From Marisediminicola sp040546025 (lineage in GTDB: Bacteria; Actinomycetota; Actinomycetes; Actinomycetales; Microbacteriaceae): a DNA stretch of 64,000 nt. Shown here one piece after another: positions 7,052 through 14,996 of this stretch (positions are counted from its first letter, which is position 1; the number at the start of each line of letters is the position of its first letter). The stretch is taken from positions 36,867-100,866 of the forward strand of contig NZ_JBEPNA010000013.1 in assembly GCF_040546025.1 (NCBI RefSeq), written 5' to 3'. The notes under the pieces were generated by a model. It saw nothing but the letters and a program-made list of their open reading frames with translations. It ran no database searches and was not told where the DNA came from. The position numbers and the translations under genes were made by a program.

Positions 7052-8649
7052 AGCGGGATGTTCCCGTGCTTCTTCGGTGGCAGCGACGCGCGTTTCGTGC
7101 GCAGCGCGCGCAGCGCCTTGACGATCGCGACGCGTGTCGCGGCCGGCTCAATGATTCCGTCGAGTTCGCCGCGCTCCGCCGCGAGGAACGGTGACGCGAC
7201 GTTGTAGGTATACTCGCTTGCCAGCCGCGTGCGCACCGCGGCGACGTCCTCACCGTCCGCCTCCGCCTGCTTGATCTCTGCCCGGTAGAGGATGTTGACC
7301 GCGCCCTGGCCGCCCATGACGGCGATCTCGGCGGTCGGCCAGGCGTAGTTGAGGTCGGCGCCGAGCTGCTTGGACCCCATGACGATGTAGGCGCCGCCGT
7401 AGGCCTTGCGGGTGATGACCGTCACGAGCGGAACCGTGGCCTCCGCGTAGGCGTACAGCAACTTGGCCCCGCGGCGGATGACGCCGGTCCATTCCTGCTC
7501 CGTGCCCGGCAGGTAGCCGGGAACGTCCACGAGGGTGAGGATCGGGATCGAGAAGGCGTCACAGAAGCGCACGAATCTCGCGGCCTTCTCGCCGGCCTCG
7601 ATATTGAGCGTGCCGGCCATGGCGCTCGGCTGATTGGCGACGATGCCGATGGCGCGACCCTCGACGCGGCCGAAGCCGACAACGATGTTGGGTGCGAAGA
7701 GCGGCTGCGTCTCGAGGAACTCCCCGCCGTCGACGATGTGCTCGATGATGAACTTCACGTCGTAGGGCTGGTTGGGGCTGTCGGGGATGATCGTGTTGAG
7801 CTTGCGGTCGGCATCGGTTATTTCGAGCTCGACATCGCTCGCGTACAGCGGATGCTCGGCGAGGTTGTTGTCCGGAAGATAGCTCAGCAGGGCGCGCGCG
7901 TAGTCGAGGGCATCGTCCTCGTCGCTCGCGAGGTAGTGCGCGACGCCGGACTTCTGGTTGTGGGTGAGCGCGCCGCCGAGCTCCTCCATGCCCACATCTT
8001 CGCCCGTCACGGTCTTGATGACGTCGGGCCCGGTGACGAACATCTGGCTCGTCTTGTCGACCATGATCACGAAATCGGTGAGTGCCGGAGAGTAGACGGC
8101 GCCTCCCGCGGCGGGGCCCATGACGATGGAGATCTGTGGGATGACTCCGGATGCCGCCGTGTTGCGCCGGAAGATCTCGCCATACTTTCCGAGCGCGACA
8201 ACGCCTTCCTGGATGCGCGCGCCGCCGGAATCGAGCATTCCGATGATCGGCACGCCCGTCTTGAGGGCCAGGTCCATGACCTTGATGATCTTCTCGCCCG
8301 CCACCTCGCCGAGCGAGCCGCCGAAGATGGTGAAGTCCTGCGCGTACACCGCGACCTGGCGGCCGTGGATGGTGCCGGTGCCGGTCACGACCGCGTCACC
8401 GTATGGCCGGGACTTCTCCATGCCGAAGGCGTGAGTGCGGTGCCGCACGAACTCGTCGAGCTCGACGAAGGATCCGTGGTCGAGCAGCTGCTCGATACGC
8501 TCGCGGGCGGTCTTCTTGCCTTTCGCGTGCTGCTTTCGGATCGCGGCGTCTCCGCTCGCGGTCACCGCTTCGTGGTATCGGACCTTGAGGTCGGCGAGTT
8601 TGCCCGCTGTCGTGTACAGGTCAGGTTCGGCAGTGTCGTCAGAAGTCAC
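7048..8649 (-). CDS. accD: Acyl-CoA (propionyl/acetyl-CoA) carboxylase beta subunit
   Basis: Carboxyltransferase that moves the carboxyl from biotin to acyl-CoA, giving methylmalonyl- or malonyl-CoA. The 533-residue length is typical of AccD5/PccB. The N-terminal crotonase-fold half carries FTIFGGSLGEVAGEK, LDSGGARIQEG and the oxyanion-hole glycines in VMGPAAGGAVYSPAL. The C-terminal half has DVPGYLPGTEQE and ITRKAYGGAYIVMGS, which complete the acyl-CoA and biotin sites. The start is GTG 8649 with AAGGTG upstream. It overlaps accE by 4 nt and is divergent from birA. Its partner is the alpha subunit at 1-1191. Acetyl versus propionyl preference cannot be read by eye. Confidence 0.95.
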   Translation of the reverse strand: MTSDDTAEPDLYTTAGKLADLKVRYHEAVTASGDAAIRKQHAKGKKTARERIEQLLDHGSFVELDEFVRHRTHAFGMEKSRPYGDAVVTGTGTIHGRQVAVYAQDFTIFGGSLGEVAGEKIIKVMDLALKTGVPIIGMLDSGGARIQEGVVALGKYGEIFRRNTAASGVIPQISIVMGPAAGGAVYSPALTDFVIMVDKTSQMFVTGPDVIKTVTGEDVGMEELGGALTHNQKSGVAHYLASDEDDALDYARALLSYLPDNNLAEHPLYASDVELEITDADRKLNTIIPDSPNQPYDVKFIIEHIVDGGEFLETQPLFAPNIVVGFGRVEGRAIGIVANQPSAMAGTLNIEAGEKAARFVRFCDAFSIPILTLVDVPGYLPGTEQEWTGVIRRGAKLLYAYAEATVPLVTVITRKAYGGAYIVMGSKQLGADLNYAWPTAEIAVMGGQGAVNILYRAEIKQAEADGEDVAAVRTRLASEYTYNVASPFLAAERGELDGIIEPAATRVAIVKALRALRTKRASLPPKKHGNIPL

Positions 8650-8730
8650 GCTTTCACCTTACCGACGAACCGGGGGCCGGGACGTTGTCGGTACCCCACA
8701 GCATCCGGGCGCCGCCGTGCGCCGAAACCG

Positions 8731-8736
8731 TACCCT
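8731..8736 (+). promoter_or_regulatory. -10 box for leaderless birA
   Basis: TACCCT ends 6 nt before the birA ATG at 8743 and supports that start rather than any upstream codon in the same open frame. Confidence 0.5.
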
Positions 8737-8742
8737 TGGGGA

Positions 8743-9537
8743 ATGCACCTTCCCCGCAGCTCGGCCATCGCACGCCTCGCCGTGCTCGAGGAGACGCCGT
8801 CGACCAACGATGCTCTGCTCGCGCTCGCCGATTCCGCCCCCGAATTCACGGTCGTCGCGACGGCGAACCAGACCGCCGGTCGCGGCCGCCTCGGGCGCGA
8901 GTGGATCGCGCCGCCCGGCCAGACGCTTGCCGCCTCCGTGCTGCTGCGCCCTCGGCTTCCCGCGGGGGAATCGCTCGAACTCAGTCATTGGGGCTGGATC
9001 CCGCTCATCGCCGGCCTCGCCCTGGCGAGATCGATCTCCGCGCTGCTGCCGTCGGACGGCGCCGAGCTCAAGTGGCCCAACGACGTGCTCGTACATGGCC
9101 GTAAGGTATCCGGGATCCTCGCGGAACTTCTGCCCGGCGCCGACGGCCTCGTTCTCGGTGCCGGTATCAACCTGGCGATCCCGGCGGACGGCCTCCCGAC
9201 GCCCACCTCGACTTCTCTCGGCATCGAGGGGGCGACCCTGTTCGGCGACGAACTCGCCGACGCGGTCCTCGTGGGGTGGCTCACCGCGTTCCGCCCGCTG
9301 TACCGGGAGTTCCTCCACCTCGGCGGCGACGCCGACGGCAGTGGCATCCGCGAGCAGGTCTCCGAGTCGTGCAGCACGCTCGGGAAGCGCGTGCGGGTGC
9401 ACCTTCCCCGCGGAGACGACCTCTCCGGCGCCGCGATCGACATCGACCGCTCCGGGCGGCTCTGTGTCAAAAGCGAGTCGGATGGCCGGGTTCAGGCTGT
9501 CGCCGCCGGCGACGTGACACATCTGCGGTATGAATGA
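8743..9537 (+). CDS. birA: Biotin-[acetyl-CoA-carboxylase] ligase
   Basis: Activates biotin with ATP and attaches it to the carrier lysine of the carboxylase encoded next door. The 264 residues hold the biotinyl-AMP loop (GRGRLGREWIAPPGQTLAAS), the catalytic KWPNDVLV motif with HGRKVSGILAE, then GAGINL and a small C-terminal barrel. There is no N-terminal winged helix, so this is the monofunctional type that does not repress transcription. The same frame stays open about 1 kb upstream, but that part is antisense to accD and is not coding. ATG 8743 starts directly at the ligase domain and has a -10 box at leaderless spacing. Confidence 0.94.
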   Translation: MHLPRSSAIARLAVLEETPSTNDALLALADSAPEFTVVATANQTAGRGRLGREWIAPPGQTLAASVLLRPRLPAGESLELSHWGWIPLIAGLALARSISALLPSDGAELKWPNDVLVHGRKVSGILAELLPGADGLVLGAGINLAIPADGLPTPTSTSLGIEGATLFGDELADAVLVGWLTAFRPLYREFLHLGGDADGSGIREQVSESCSTLGKRVRVHLPRGDDLSGAAIDIDRSGRLCVKSESDGRVQAVAAGDVTHLRYE

Positions 9538-9540
9538 AGC

Positions 9541-10089
9541 ATGTCATCGGAGCCCGGCCAGCCTGGCCCTGAACCAGAGCGTATTGTCGCGAGCCTCCGG
9601 CCGCACGGGCGCGCGATGTTCTGGCCCTCGCTCGTCCTGATCGGCGGGGTCGGGTCCATCGCCTACTTTTACGGGCGCTTCGACGAGGAGTGGCAGAACC
9701 TCGCCGTGCTCGGTGGCGGCGCCGCGGTGATCGTGCTGCTGTGGATGCTTCCGCTGCTGTTCTGGCTCGCGAAACGGTACATCATCACGACGCGGCGCAT
9801 CGTGCTGCGCTACGGGCTGTTCGTGCGCACGAGGCAGGAGCTCCTGCACAGCCGCGGTTACGACGTCTCCGTGCGCAAGAACGCCCTGCAGAGCCTGTTC
9901 CGCAGCGGTGATGTGATCATCAACACGGGGCTCGAGAACCCGGTTGTCATGAAGGATGCGCCGAGTGCCGACCTCGTTCAGGGAGCCCTGCACGACCTCA
10001 TGGAGAAGAGCCTCAACCCCATCGCCGCCAGGCGCCAGGCCGAGCAGTCGGGTGCCTCGGACGAGACAACCGCGTGGGGCGTGCGATGA
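9541..10089 (+). CDS. PH-domain (bPH2-type) membrane protein
   Basis: Small membrane protein of unknown function whose gene follows birA in many actinobacteria (Rv3278c position). The 182 residues carry two hydrophobic helices (about residues 22-42 and 55-76), then a bacterial pleckstrin-like region: YIITTRRIVLRYGLF, an SRGYDVSVRKNALQSLF segment and SGDVIINTG. The tail is hydrophilic. It starts 3 nt after the birA stop, so the two are probably co-transcribed. Family placement is good; the function is unknown, and no lipid-binding role has been shown for this subgroup to my knowledge. Confidence 0.85.
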   Translation: MSSEPGQPGPEPERIVASLRPHGRAMFWPSLVLIGGVGSIAYFYGRFDEEWQNLAVLGGGAAVIVLLWMLPLLFWLAKRYIITTRRIVLRYGLFVRTRQELLHSRGYDVSVRKNALQSLFRSGDVIINTGLENPVVMKDAPSADLVQGALHDLMEKSLNPIAARRQAEQSGASDETTAWGVR

Positions 10090-10101
10090 TCGGTGCCCGA
10101 T

Positions 10102-10107
10102 TAGGCT
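10102..10107 (+). promoter_or_regulatory. -10 box upstream of the UDP-sugar dehydrogenase gene
   Basis: TAGGCT lies 31 nt before the ATG at 10139, leaving a short leader with AGAAGG next to the start. Confidence 0.35.
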
Positions 10108-10138
10108 GGGGCTTCCGCCGACGCGAATGAGAAGGCCC

Positions 10139-11446
10139 ATGAAAGTTTCCATTATCGGCTGCGGTTACCTCGGTGCCGTCCATGCCGCGTGCATGGCGGA
10201 CCTCGGGCACGAGGTCATCGGCGTCGACGTCGATGCCGCGAAGATCGCCCTGCTCGCCGCAGGCACGCCACCCTTCTTCGAGCCCGGGCTCCCCGAGCTG
10301 CTGAAGTCGGCCATCGCCTCGGGCCGGCTGACGTTCACGACGGACATCTCGCAGGTGAGTGGGGCTGCCGTGCACTTCATCGCGGTGGGAACCCCGCAGC
10401 TCGGCGAGAGCAATGCCGCCGATTTACGCTACGTCGACGCGGCGGTGACGGGCCTGCTGCCCCACCTGCGTGACGGCGACCTCGTCGTGGGCAAGTCGAC
10501 GGTGCCGGTCGGCACCGCCGCGCGCCTCGCCGAGGTCGTACGCTCGGCCGGCAGCGGGGCCACGCTCGCCTGGAATCCCGAGTTTCTGCGGGAGGGGTTC
10601 GCCGTGAAAGACACCCTCACCCCCGATCGACTCGTCTACGGGCTTGCCCCCGGCGACAACGTCGGTGAGAAGCTCCTTGACTCGGTCTACGCCTCCGCCC
10701 TCGCGCTGGGCACCCCCAAGGTCGTCACCGACTTCTCCACCGCCGAGCTGGTCAAGGTCGCCGCCAACGCGTTCCTCGCCACCAAGATCTCGTTCATCAA
10801 CGCGATGGCGGAAGTGGCGGAGGCGACTGGCGCCGACGTGACCCAGCTCGCCGACGCGATCGGCTACGACGCGCGCATCGGCCGCAAGTTCCTGAATGCC
10901 GGACTCGGCTTCGGCGGCGGGTGCCTGCCGAAGGACATCCGCGGATTCATGGCGCGCGCGGAGGAGCTCGGCGTCGACCAGGCGCTCAGTTTCCTGCGCG
11001 AGGTCGACAGCATCAACCTGCGCCGTCGCGGCCGGATGGTGGACTTGGTCACGGAGGTCGTGGGCGGCGACGTCGCAGGCAAGCGAATCGCCGTGCTCGG
11101 CCTCGCGTTCAAGCCGGATTCCGACGATGTGCGGGATTCCCCCGCGCTCGACGTCGCGGTGCGCCTCGCCGCGCTCGGCGCAGATGTCGTGGCGACCGAC
11201 CCCGAAGCCATCGAGACATCGCGCCGCCGCTTCCCCGACCTCAACTACGTCGCATCCGTCGACGACGCGGTGCGGGGTGCGGATGCCGTGGCCCTGCTGA
11301 CCGAGTGGAGGACGTACCGCGCGCTCGACCCGACGGTTGTCGGTTCAGCGGTTGCGACCCGCGCCATCGTAGACGGGCGCAACTGCCTCGACCCCGTCCA
11401 ATGGCGAGACGCCGGCTGGTTGTATCGGGCGCTCGGCCGCCCCTGA
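10139..11446 (+). CDS. UDP-glucose/GDP-mannose 6-dehydrogenase family protein
   Basis: Oxidises C6 of a nucleotide sugar in two NAD-dependent steps, most likely UDP-glucose to UDP-glucuronate, supplying an acidic sugar for wall glycan. The 435-residue protein begins MKVSIIGCGYLGAVHAACMA (NAD Rossmann motif GCGYLG). It carries VGTPQ, NPEFLREGFA, the catalytic cysteine in FGGGCLPKDIRGFM, and a C-terminal domain with LGLAFKPDSDDVRDSP, each standard for the family. ATG 10139 has AGAAGG upstream; an in-frame ATG at 10127 lacks a site. The last 102 nt overlap the convergent GtrA gene. The exact substrate is not settled by sequence. Confidence 0.93.
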   Translation: MKVSIIGCGYLGAVHAACMADLGHEVIGVDVDAAKIALLAAGTPPFFEPGLPELLKSAIASGRLTFTTDISQVSGAAVHFIAVGTPQLGESNAADLRYVDAAVTGLLPHLRDGDLVVGKSTVPVGTAARLAEVVRSAGSGATLAWNPEFLREGFAVKDTLTPDRLVYGLAPGDNVGEKLLDSVYASALALGTPKVVTDFSTAELVKVAANAFLATKISFINAMAEVAEATGADVTQLADAIGYDARIGRKFLNAGLGFGGGCLPKDIRGFMARAEELGVDQALSFLREVDSINLRRRGRMVDLVTEVVGGDVAGKRIAVLGLAFKPDSDDVRDSPALDVAVRLAALGADVVATDPEAIETSRRRFPDLNYVASVDDAVRGADAVALLTEWRTYRALDPTVVGSAVATRAIVDGRNCLDPVQWRDAGWLYRALGRP

Positions 11447-11872
11447 CGCGATCGCGGGCGCAAACACCCAGGTGCGGTAGAGCCAGAAGCGGAACGCGGT
11501 GCCGAGGCCGAGGCCCACGACGTTGGCGGAGATGTTGTCGGCGATGGCGCTCTGCAGCCCCAGCACGTAGTGCGAGAACCAGAGGCAGCCGAGCGCGATG
11601 AGCATCCCGCCCACGCTGACGATCGCGAACGCAACCCCCTCGCCGAGCGCTTTGGCGCTGCGGTGGAGTCGGAACGTCCAGTACCGGTTGCCGGCCCAGT
11701 TCGCCGCAATCGCGAGCGACACGGAGATCACCTTCGCCAGAAGAGGACCATCGCCGTACGCGTCGGGGGAGAGCACCGTTGCCCGGAGGAGATTGAAAAC
11801 CCCGATGTCGATCACGAGGCCGACGATGCCGACCAGACCGAAACGGGTGAACTGCCCGATGATGCTTCGCAT
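11345..11872 (-). CDS. GtrA-family membrane protein
   Basis: GtrA proteins are small four-helix membrane proteins thought to help flip polyprenyl-linked sugars. This 175-residue product starts MRSIIGQFTRFGLVGIVGLV. It has four hydrophobic segments and the family ending FRFWLYRTWVF, where an aromatic-rich loop closes the last helix. About 34 residues after that motif lie antisense to the end of the dehydrogenase gene; this tail is hydrophilic and may be dispensable. ATG 11872 was chosen because the frame upstream is antisense to purK. The neighbour order GtrA-purK-purE is conserved (Rv3277-Rv3275c in M. tuberculosis). The sugar carried is unknown. Confidence 0.85.
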   Translation of the reverse strand: MRSIIGQFTRFGLVGIVGLVIDIGVFNLLRATVLSPDAYGDGPLLAKVISVSLAIAANWAGNRYWTFRLHRSAKALGEGVAFAIVSVGGMLIALGCLWFSHYVLGLQSAIADNISANVVGLGLGTAFRFWLYRTWVFAPAIASGAAERPIQPAGVSPLDGVEAVAPVYDGAGRNR

Positions 11873-11959
11873 GCGCCCTCCCGGTCGATAGGCAAAGATG
11901 GGGACCACGCCGATTCGGCAGTCTAATCGCAGCAATCCCAATGTTCCTGAAAGAAAACA

Positions 11960-13090
11960 ATGACTCCCATCGTTGGTGTAATCGGCGGCGGACAGCTTGC
12001 CAGAATGATGATCCCCGCGGCTCTCGGCCTCGGAATCGAGATCCGGGTCCTCGCCGAGATCGACGGTAGCCCCGCCGGCCTCGCCGCCACGACCGTCGGC
12101 GACTACCGCGATGAGGGCACGGTCCTCCGGTTCGCCGAGGGTGTCGACGTCATCACGTTCGACCACGAGCACGTGCCCCAGGCGATCCTGTCCACGCTCG
12201 TCGAGCGCGGCGTCGCGGTGCGCCCAGGACCGCACGCGCTGCTGCTCGCCCAGGACAAGATCCTGATGCGCGAGCGCCTGAGCGCGCTCGGTCTCCCCGT
12301 GCCGGACTGGGCCCGCGTCGGCACGGCCGACCACCTCGCCGCATTCCTCGACAACCACGGCGGCACCGCAGTGCTCAAGACTGCGACCGGCGGCTACGAC
12401 GGCAAGGGCGTGAGGATCGTGACGGATGCGGCCGATGCGGCCGACTGGCTCGGCAGCGGCACGCCGCTGCTCGTCGAAGAGCTCGTGCATTTCCGTCGCG
12501 AGCTCGCCCAGCTCGTCGCACGGCGCCCATCGGGTGAGATTGTCGGCTGGCCCGTCGTCGAGAGCGTCCAGCGCGATGGCGTGTGCGCCGAGGTCATCGC
12601 CCCGGCACCAGCATCCGCCGGCAAAATTTCCGATGTCGCCTTCGACATCGCGACGACGGTGGCGCGTGAGCTCGACGTCACGGGTGTGCTCGCGGTGGAG
12701 CTGTTCGAGACGACCGACGACCGCCTGCTGGTGAACGAGCTCGCGATGCGCCCGCACAACACCGGGCACTGGTCGATCGACGGGTCCACCACCAGCCAGT
12801 TTGAGCAGCACCTGCGGGCGGTGCTCGACCTCCCGCTGGGAGCCACGGGATGCCGCGACGTGTGGTCGGTCATGGTCAATGTGCTCGGCGGTCCGGTGAC
12901 CGGTTCGCTCACCGACCGCTTCCCGGCCGCGCTCGCCGACCAGCCGACGGTCAAGCTGCACGCGTACGGCAAGGACCCTCGGCCCGGACGTAAGATCGGG
13001 CACGCCACGGCCGGCGGAGACGACCTCGACGAGGTGGTCTGGCGCGCGCGCTCGGCGGCGGCGCTGCTCGGGAGCGAGGCGGCGGGCTAA
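11960..13090 (+). CDS. purK: N5-carboxyaminoimidazole ribonucleotide synthase
   Basis: Uses ATP and bicarbonate to carboxylate aminoimidazole ribonucleotide in purine synthesis. The 376 residues begin MTPIVGVIGGGQLARMM, the standard PurK N-terminus. The ATP-grasp domain carries VLKTATGGYDGKGVRIV, LLVEELVHFRRELAQLVAR and the metal-binding segment LLVNELAMRPHNTGHW. The C-terminus KLHAYGKDPRPGRKIGHAT is also typical. purE begins about 50 nt downstream with its own -10 box. The divergent GtrA gene shares the 87-bp upstream region. Length and motifs match the family with no visible defect. Confidence 0.97.
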   Translation: MTPIVGVIGGGQLARMMIPAALGLGIEIRVLAEIDGSPAGLAATTVGDYRDEGTVLRFAEGVDVITFDHEHVPQAILSTLVERGVAVRPGPHALLLAQDKILMRERLSALGLPVPDWARVGTADHLAAFLDNHGGTAVLKTATGGYDGKGVRIVTDAADAADWLGSGTPLLVEELVHFRRELAQLVARRPSGEIVGWPVVESVQRDGVCAEVIAPAPASAGKISDVAFDIATTVARELDVTGVLAVELFETTDDRLLVNELAMRPHNTGHWSIDGSTTSQFEQHLRAVLDLPLGATGCRDVWSVMVNVLGGPVTGSLTDRFPAALADQPTVKLHAYGKDPRPGRKIGHATAGGDDLDEVVWRARSAAALLGSEAAG

Positions 13091-13130
13091 GACACGCTCG
13101 GGCGCGGCGCCAGGGCTCGCCGGGGCAAAC

Positions 13131-13136
13131 TACGAT
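13131..13136 (+). promoter_or_regulatory. -10 box for leaderless purE
   Basis: TACGAT ends 7 nt before the ATG at 13144. The ATG at 13135 overlaps the box itself, so 13144 is the better start. Confidence 0.5.
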
Positions 13137-13143
13137 GGTGTGC

Positions 13144-13638
13144 ATGCCTGAGCCCCTCGTTGCCGTGGTCATGGGGTCGGACTCCGACTGGACCGTGATG
13201 CGCGCCGCCGCCGATGTACTCGCCGAATTCGGCGTCGCCGCAGAGGTGGAGGTCGTCTCGGCGCACCGGACCCCGGAGAAGATGATGAGCTTCGGCAAGG
13301 AAGCCGCAGGTCGCGGCATCCGCGCCATCATCGCCGGCGCCGGCGGGGCGGCCCACCTCCCCGGCATGCTCGCCTCGGTGACGACCCTGCCCGTGATCGG
13401 CGTTCCCGTTCCACTGTCGACGCTCGACGGGCTCGATTCGCTGCTCTCGATCGTGCAGATGCCCGCCGGCGTTCCCGTCGCGACCGTGTCGATCGGAGGT
13501 GCGCGCAACGCCGGCCTCCTCGCGATCCGAATCCTCGCGTCGTCCGACGCCGACCTCACCGCCCAGCTCGCTCAGCACGCCCGGGACCTCGAGACCCTCG
13601 TCGCCGAGAAGAACGCCGCGCTCAAGTCCACCCTGTGA
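13144..13638 (+). CDS. purE: N5-carboxyaminoimidazole ribonucleotide mutase
   Basis: Moves the carboxyl group from N5 to C4 of carboxyaminoimidazole ribonucleotide, the step after PurK. The 164-residue product has the class I PurE signature: VVMGSDSDW near the start for phosphate binding, then VVSAHRTPEKM with the catalytic histidine, IIAGAGGAAHLPGM, and PVPLSTLDGLDSLLSIVQMP. ATG 13144 aligns with the usual family N-terminus and sits at leaderless distance from a -10 box; an ATG at 13135 would add three residues. The stop overlaps the LCP gene start by 4 nt, so purine synthesis and wall assembly genes share an mRNA here. Confidence 0.96.
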   Translation: MPEPLVAVVMGSDSDWTVMRAAADVLAEFGVAAEVEVVSAHRTPEKMMSFGKEAAGRGIRAIIAGAGGAAHLPGMLASVTTLPVIGVPVPLSTLDGLDSLLSIVQMPAGVPVATVSIGGARNAGLLAIRILASSDADLTAQLAQHARDLETLVAEKNAALKSTL

Positions 13639-14972
13639 GCATTGTCAGCCCGGTGAGGCACCCCGACCTGAAGTCGCCAGGCACGATGACCAAGCGTGGC
13701 TGGTGGCTCGTCGGGCTGAACATCCTCATCCCCGGCTCGGCCCAGCTGCTCGCGGGAAGCCGCCGTCTCGGGCGCATCGGGGTCTCGATGACCTTCGTGC
13801 TGTGGGGCATCGTCGCCGTCGCGGCCATGCTGTTCTTCGCCTGGCCGACCGCCATCTACTGGGTCGCGTCGAACGTCGTTGCCCTCACCGTCGTGCAGGG
13901 GGTTTTGATCGCCTACGTCGTCCTGTGGGTCATCCTGACGCTCGACACGCTGCGCCTCTCGCGGCTGGTGCGGGCTCGACCGAAAGTCCGCCCGTTCATC
14001 GCCGGGCTCGCCGTGCTCGCCCTCGTGCTCACCGCGGGAACCGCGAGCTACGCCGCGATGGTCGCGGGGGTGACCCGCACCACCCTCACCGAGCTCTTCG
14101 CGGACGGCAGTTACAAGGAGCCCGTGGACGGGCGTTACAACATCCTGCTGCTGGGCGGCGACGCCGGCCCCGACCGCACGGGTTTGCGCCCCGACAGCAT
14201 CTCCCTCGCGAGTATCGACGTCGAAACGGGCGCCACGACGATGATCGGAATCCCGCGCAACTTCGAACGGGCGACGTTCTCTGATGGCTCGCCCCTCTGG
14301 GGACCGTACCCGGACGGGTACGACTGTGGCGACGAGTGCCTGATCAACTATCTGTACACCTACGGCGTGGAGCATCCGGAGCTCTATCCCGACGCCACCG
14401 CGGGTGGGAGCACCCCCGGCATCGAGGCGACCCGCGACGCCGTGTCCGGGGTCACCGGGCTCGAGATCCAGTACTTCGTGCTCATTGACATGCAGGGATT
14501 CGCGCAGCTCGTGGACTCGCTCGGCGGCGTCGAGATCGATGTTCCCGTGCGTACCCCGATCGGGTCGATCACCAACACCGAGCCCGACTACTGGATCGAG
14601 CCGGGAGTGCAGCGCTTCAACGGCGCTGGTGCGCTCTGGTACGGCCGGTCACGCTTCGCTGCGACCGACTACGACCGGATGGAGCGCCAGCGCCAGGTGC
14701 AGGAGGCGATCCTGACCCAGTTCGAGCCCGCCAACGTGCTCGGCAAGTTCCAGGGCATCGCGGAGGCGGGGGTGCAGGTCGTCAAGACGGATATCCCGTC
14801 GGTGATGCTCCCCCGATTCGTCGACATCGCCAGTCGGGCACGGGCGACGCCGATCACCAAGCTCGAGCTGGTGCCTGGTGTCGTGGACACGCTGGACCCC
14901 GACTACGCGATGATCCACGAACTCGTGCGCGCGACACTGGCGGGCTCGCTCGTCCCGGTCGAGGACGAGTGA
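13635..14972 (+). CDS. LytR-CpsA-Psr (LCP) family glycopolymer ligase with extra N-terminal helices
   Basis: LCP enzymes transfer lipid-linked glycopolymers to peptidoglycan outside the membrane. This 445-residue protein starts at GTG 13635, overlapping purE by 4 nt. It has about four hydrophobic segments in residues 20-140, where many LCP proteins have one. The catalytic domain follows with NILLLGGDAG, RPDSISLASID, the IGIPRNFERATF motif carrying the phosphate-binding Arg, and a late YGRSRFAATDYDRMERQRQV block with conserved Arg and Asp residues. The position matches Rv3267 of M. tuberculosis. It probably ligates the rhamnose- or galactose-containing polymers made by the following genes; this is inferred from context. 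Confidence 0.92.
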   Translation: MSIVSPVRHPDLKSPGTMTKRGWWLVGLNILIPGSAQLLAGSRRLGRIGVSMTFVLWGIVAVAAMLFFAWPTAIYWVASNVVALTVVQGVLIAYVVLWVILTLDTLRLSRLVRARPKVRPFIAGLAVLALVLTAGTASYAAMVAGVTRTTLTELFADGSYKEPVDGRYNILLLGGDAGPDRTGLRPDSISLASIDVETGATTMIGIPRNFERATFSDGSPLWGPYPDGYDCGDECLINYLYTYGVEHPELYPDATAGGSTPGIEATRDAVSGVTGLEIQYFVLIDMQGFAQLVDSLGGVEIDVPVRTPIGSITNTEPDYWIEPGVQRFNGAGALWYGRSRFAATDYDRMERQRQVQEAILTQFEPANVLGKFQGIAEAGVQVVKTDIPSVMLPRFVDIASRARATPITKLELVPGVVDTLDPDYAMIHELVRATLAGSLVPVEDE

Positions 14973-14996
14973 CGCTGGCCGCGGCGCGCGGCGCGG

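Noticed and set aside
7738..8742. Long upstream extension of the birA frame
   Set aside because: It runs antisense through accD and shows no ligase sequence. The birA domain, -10 box and family length all begin at 8743.
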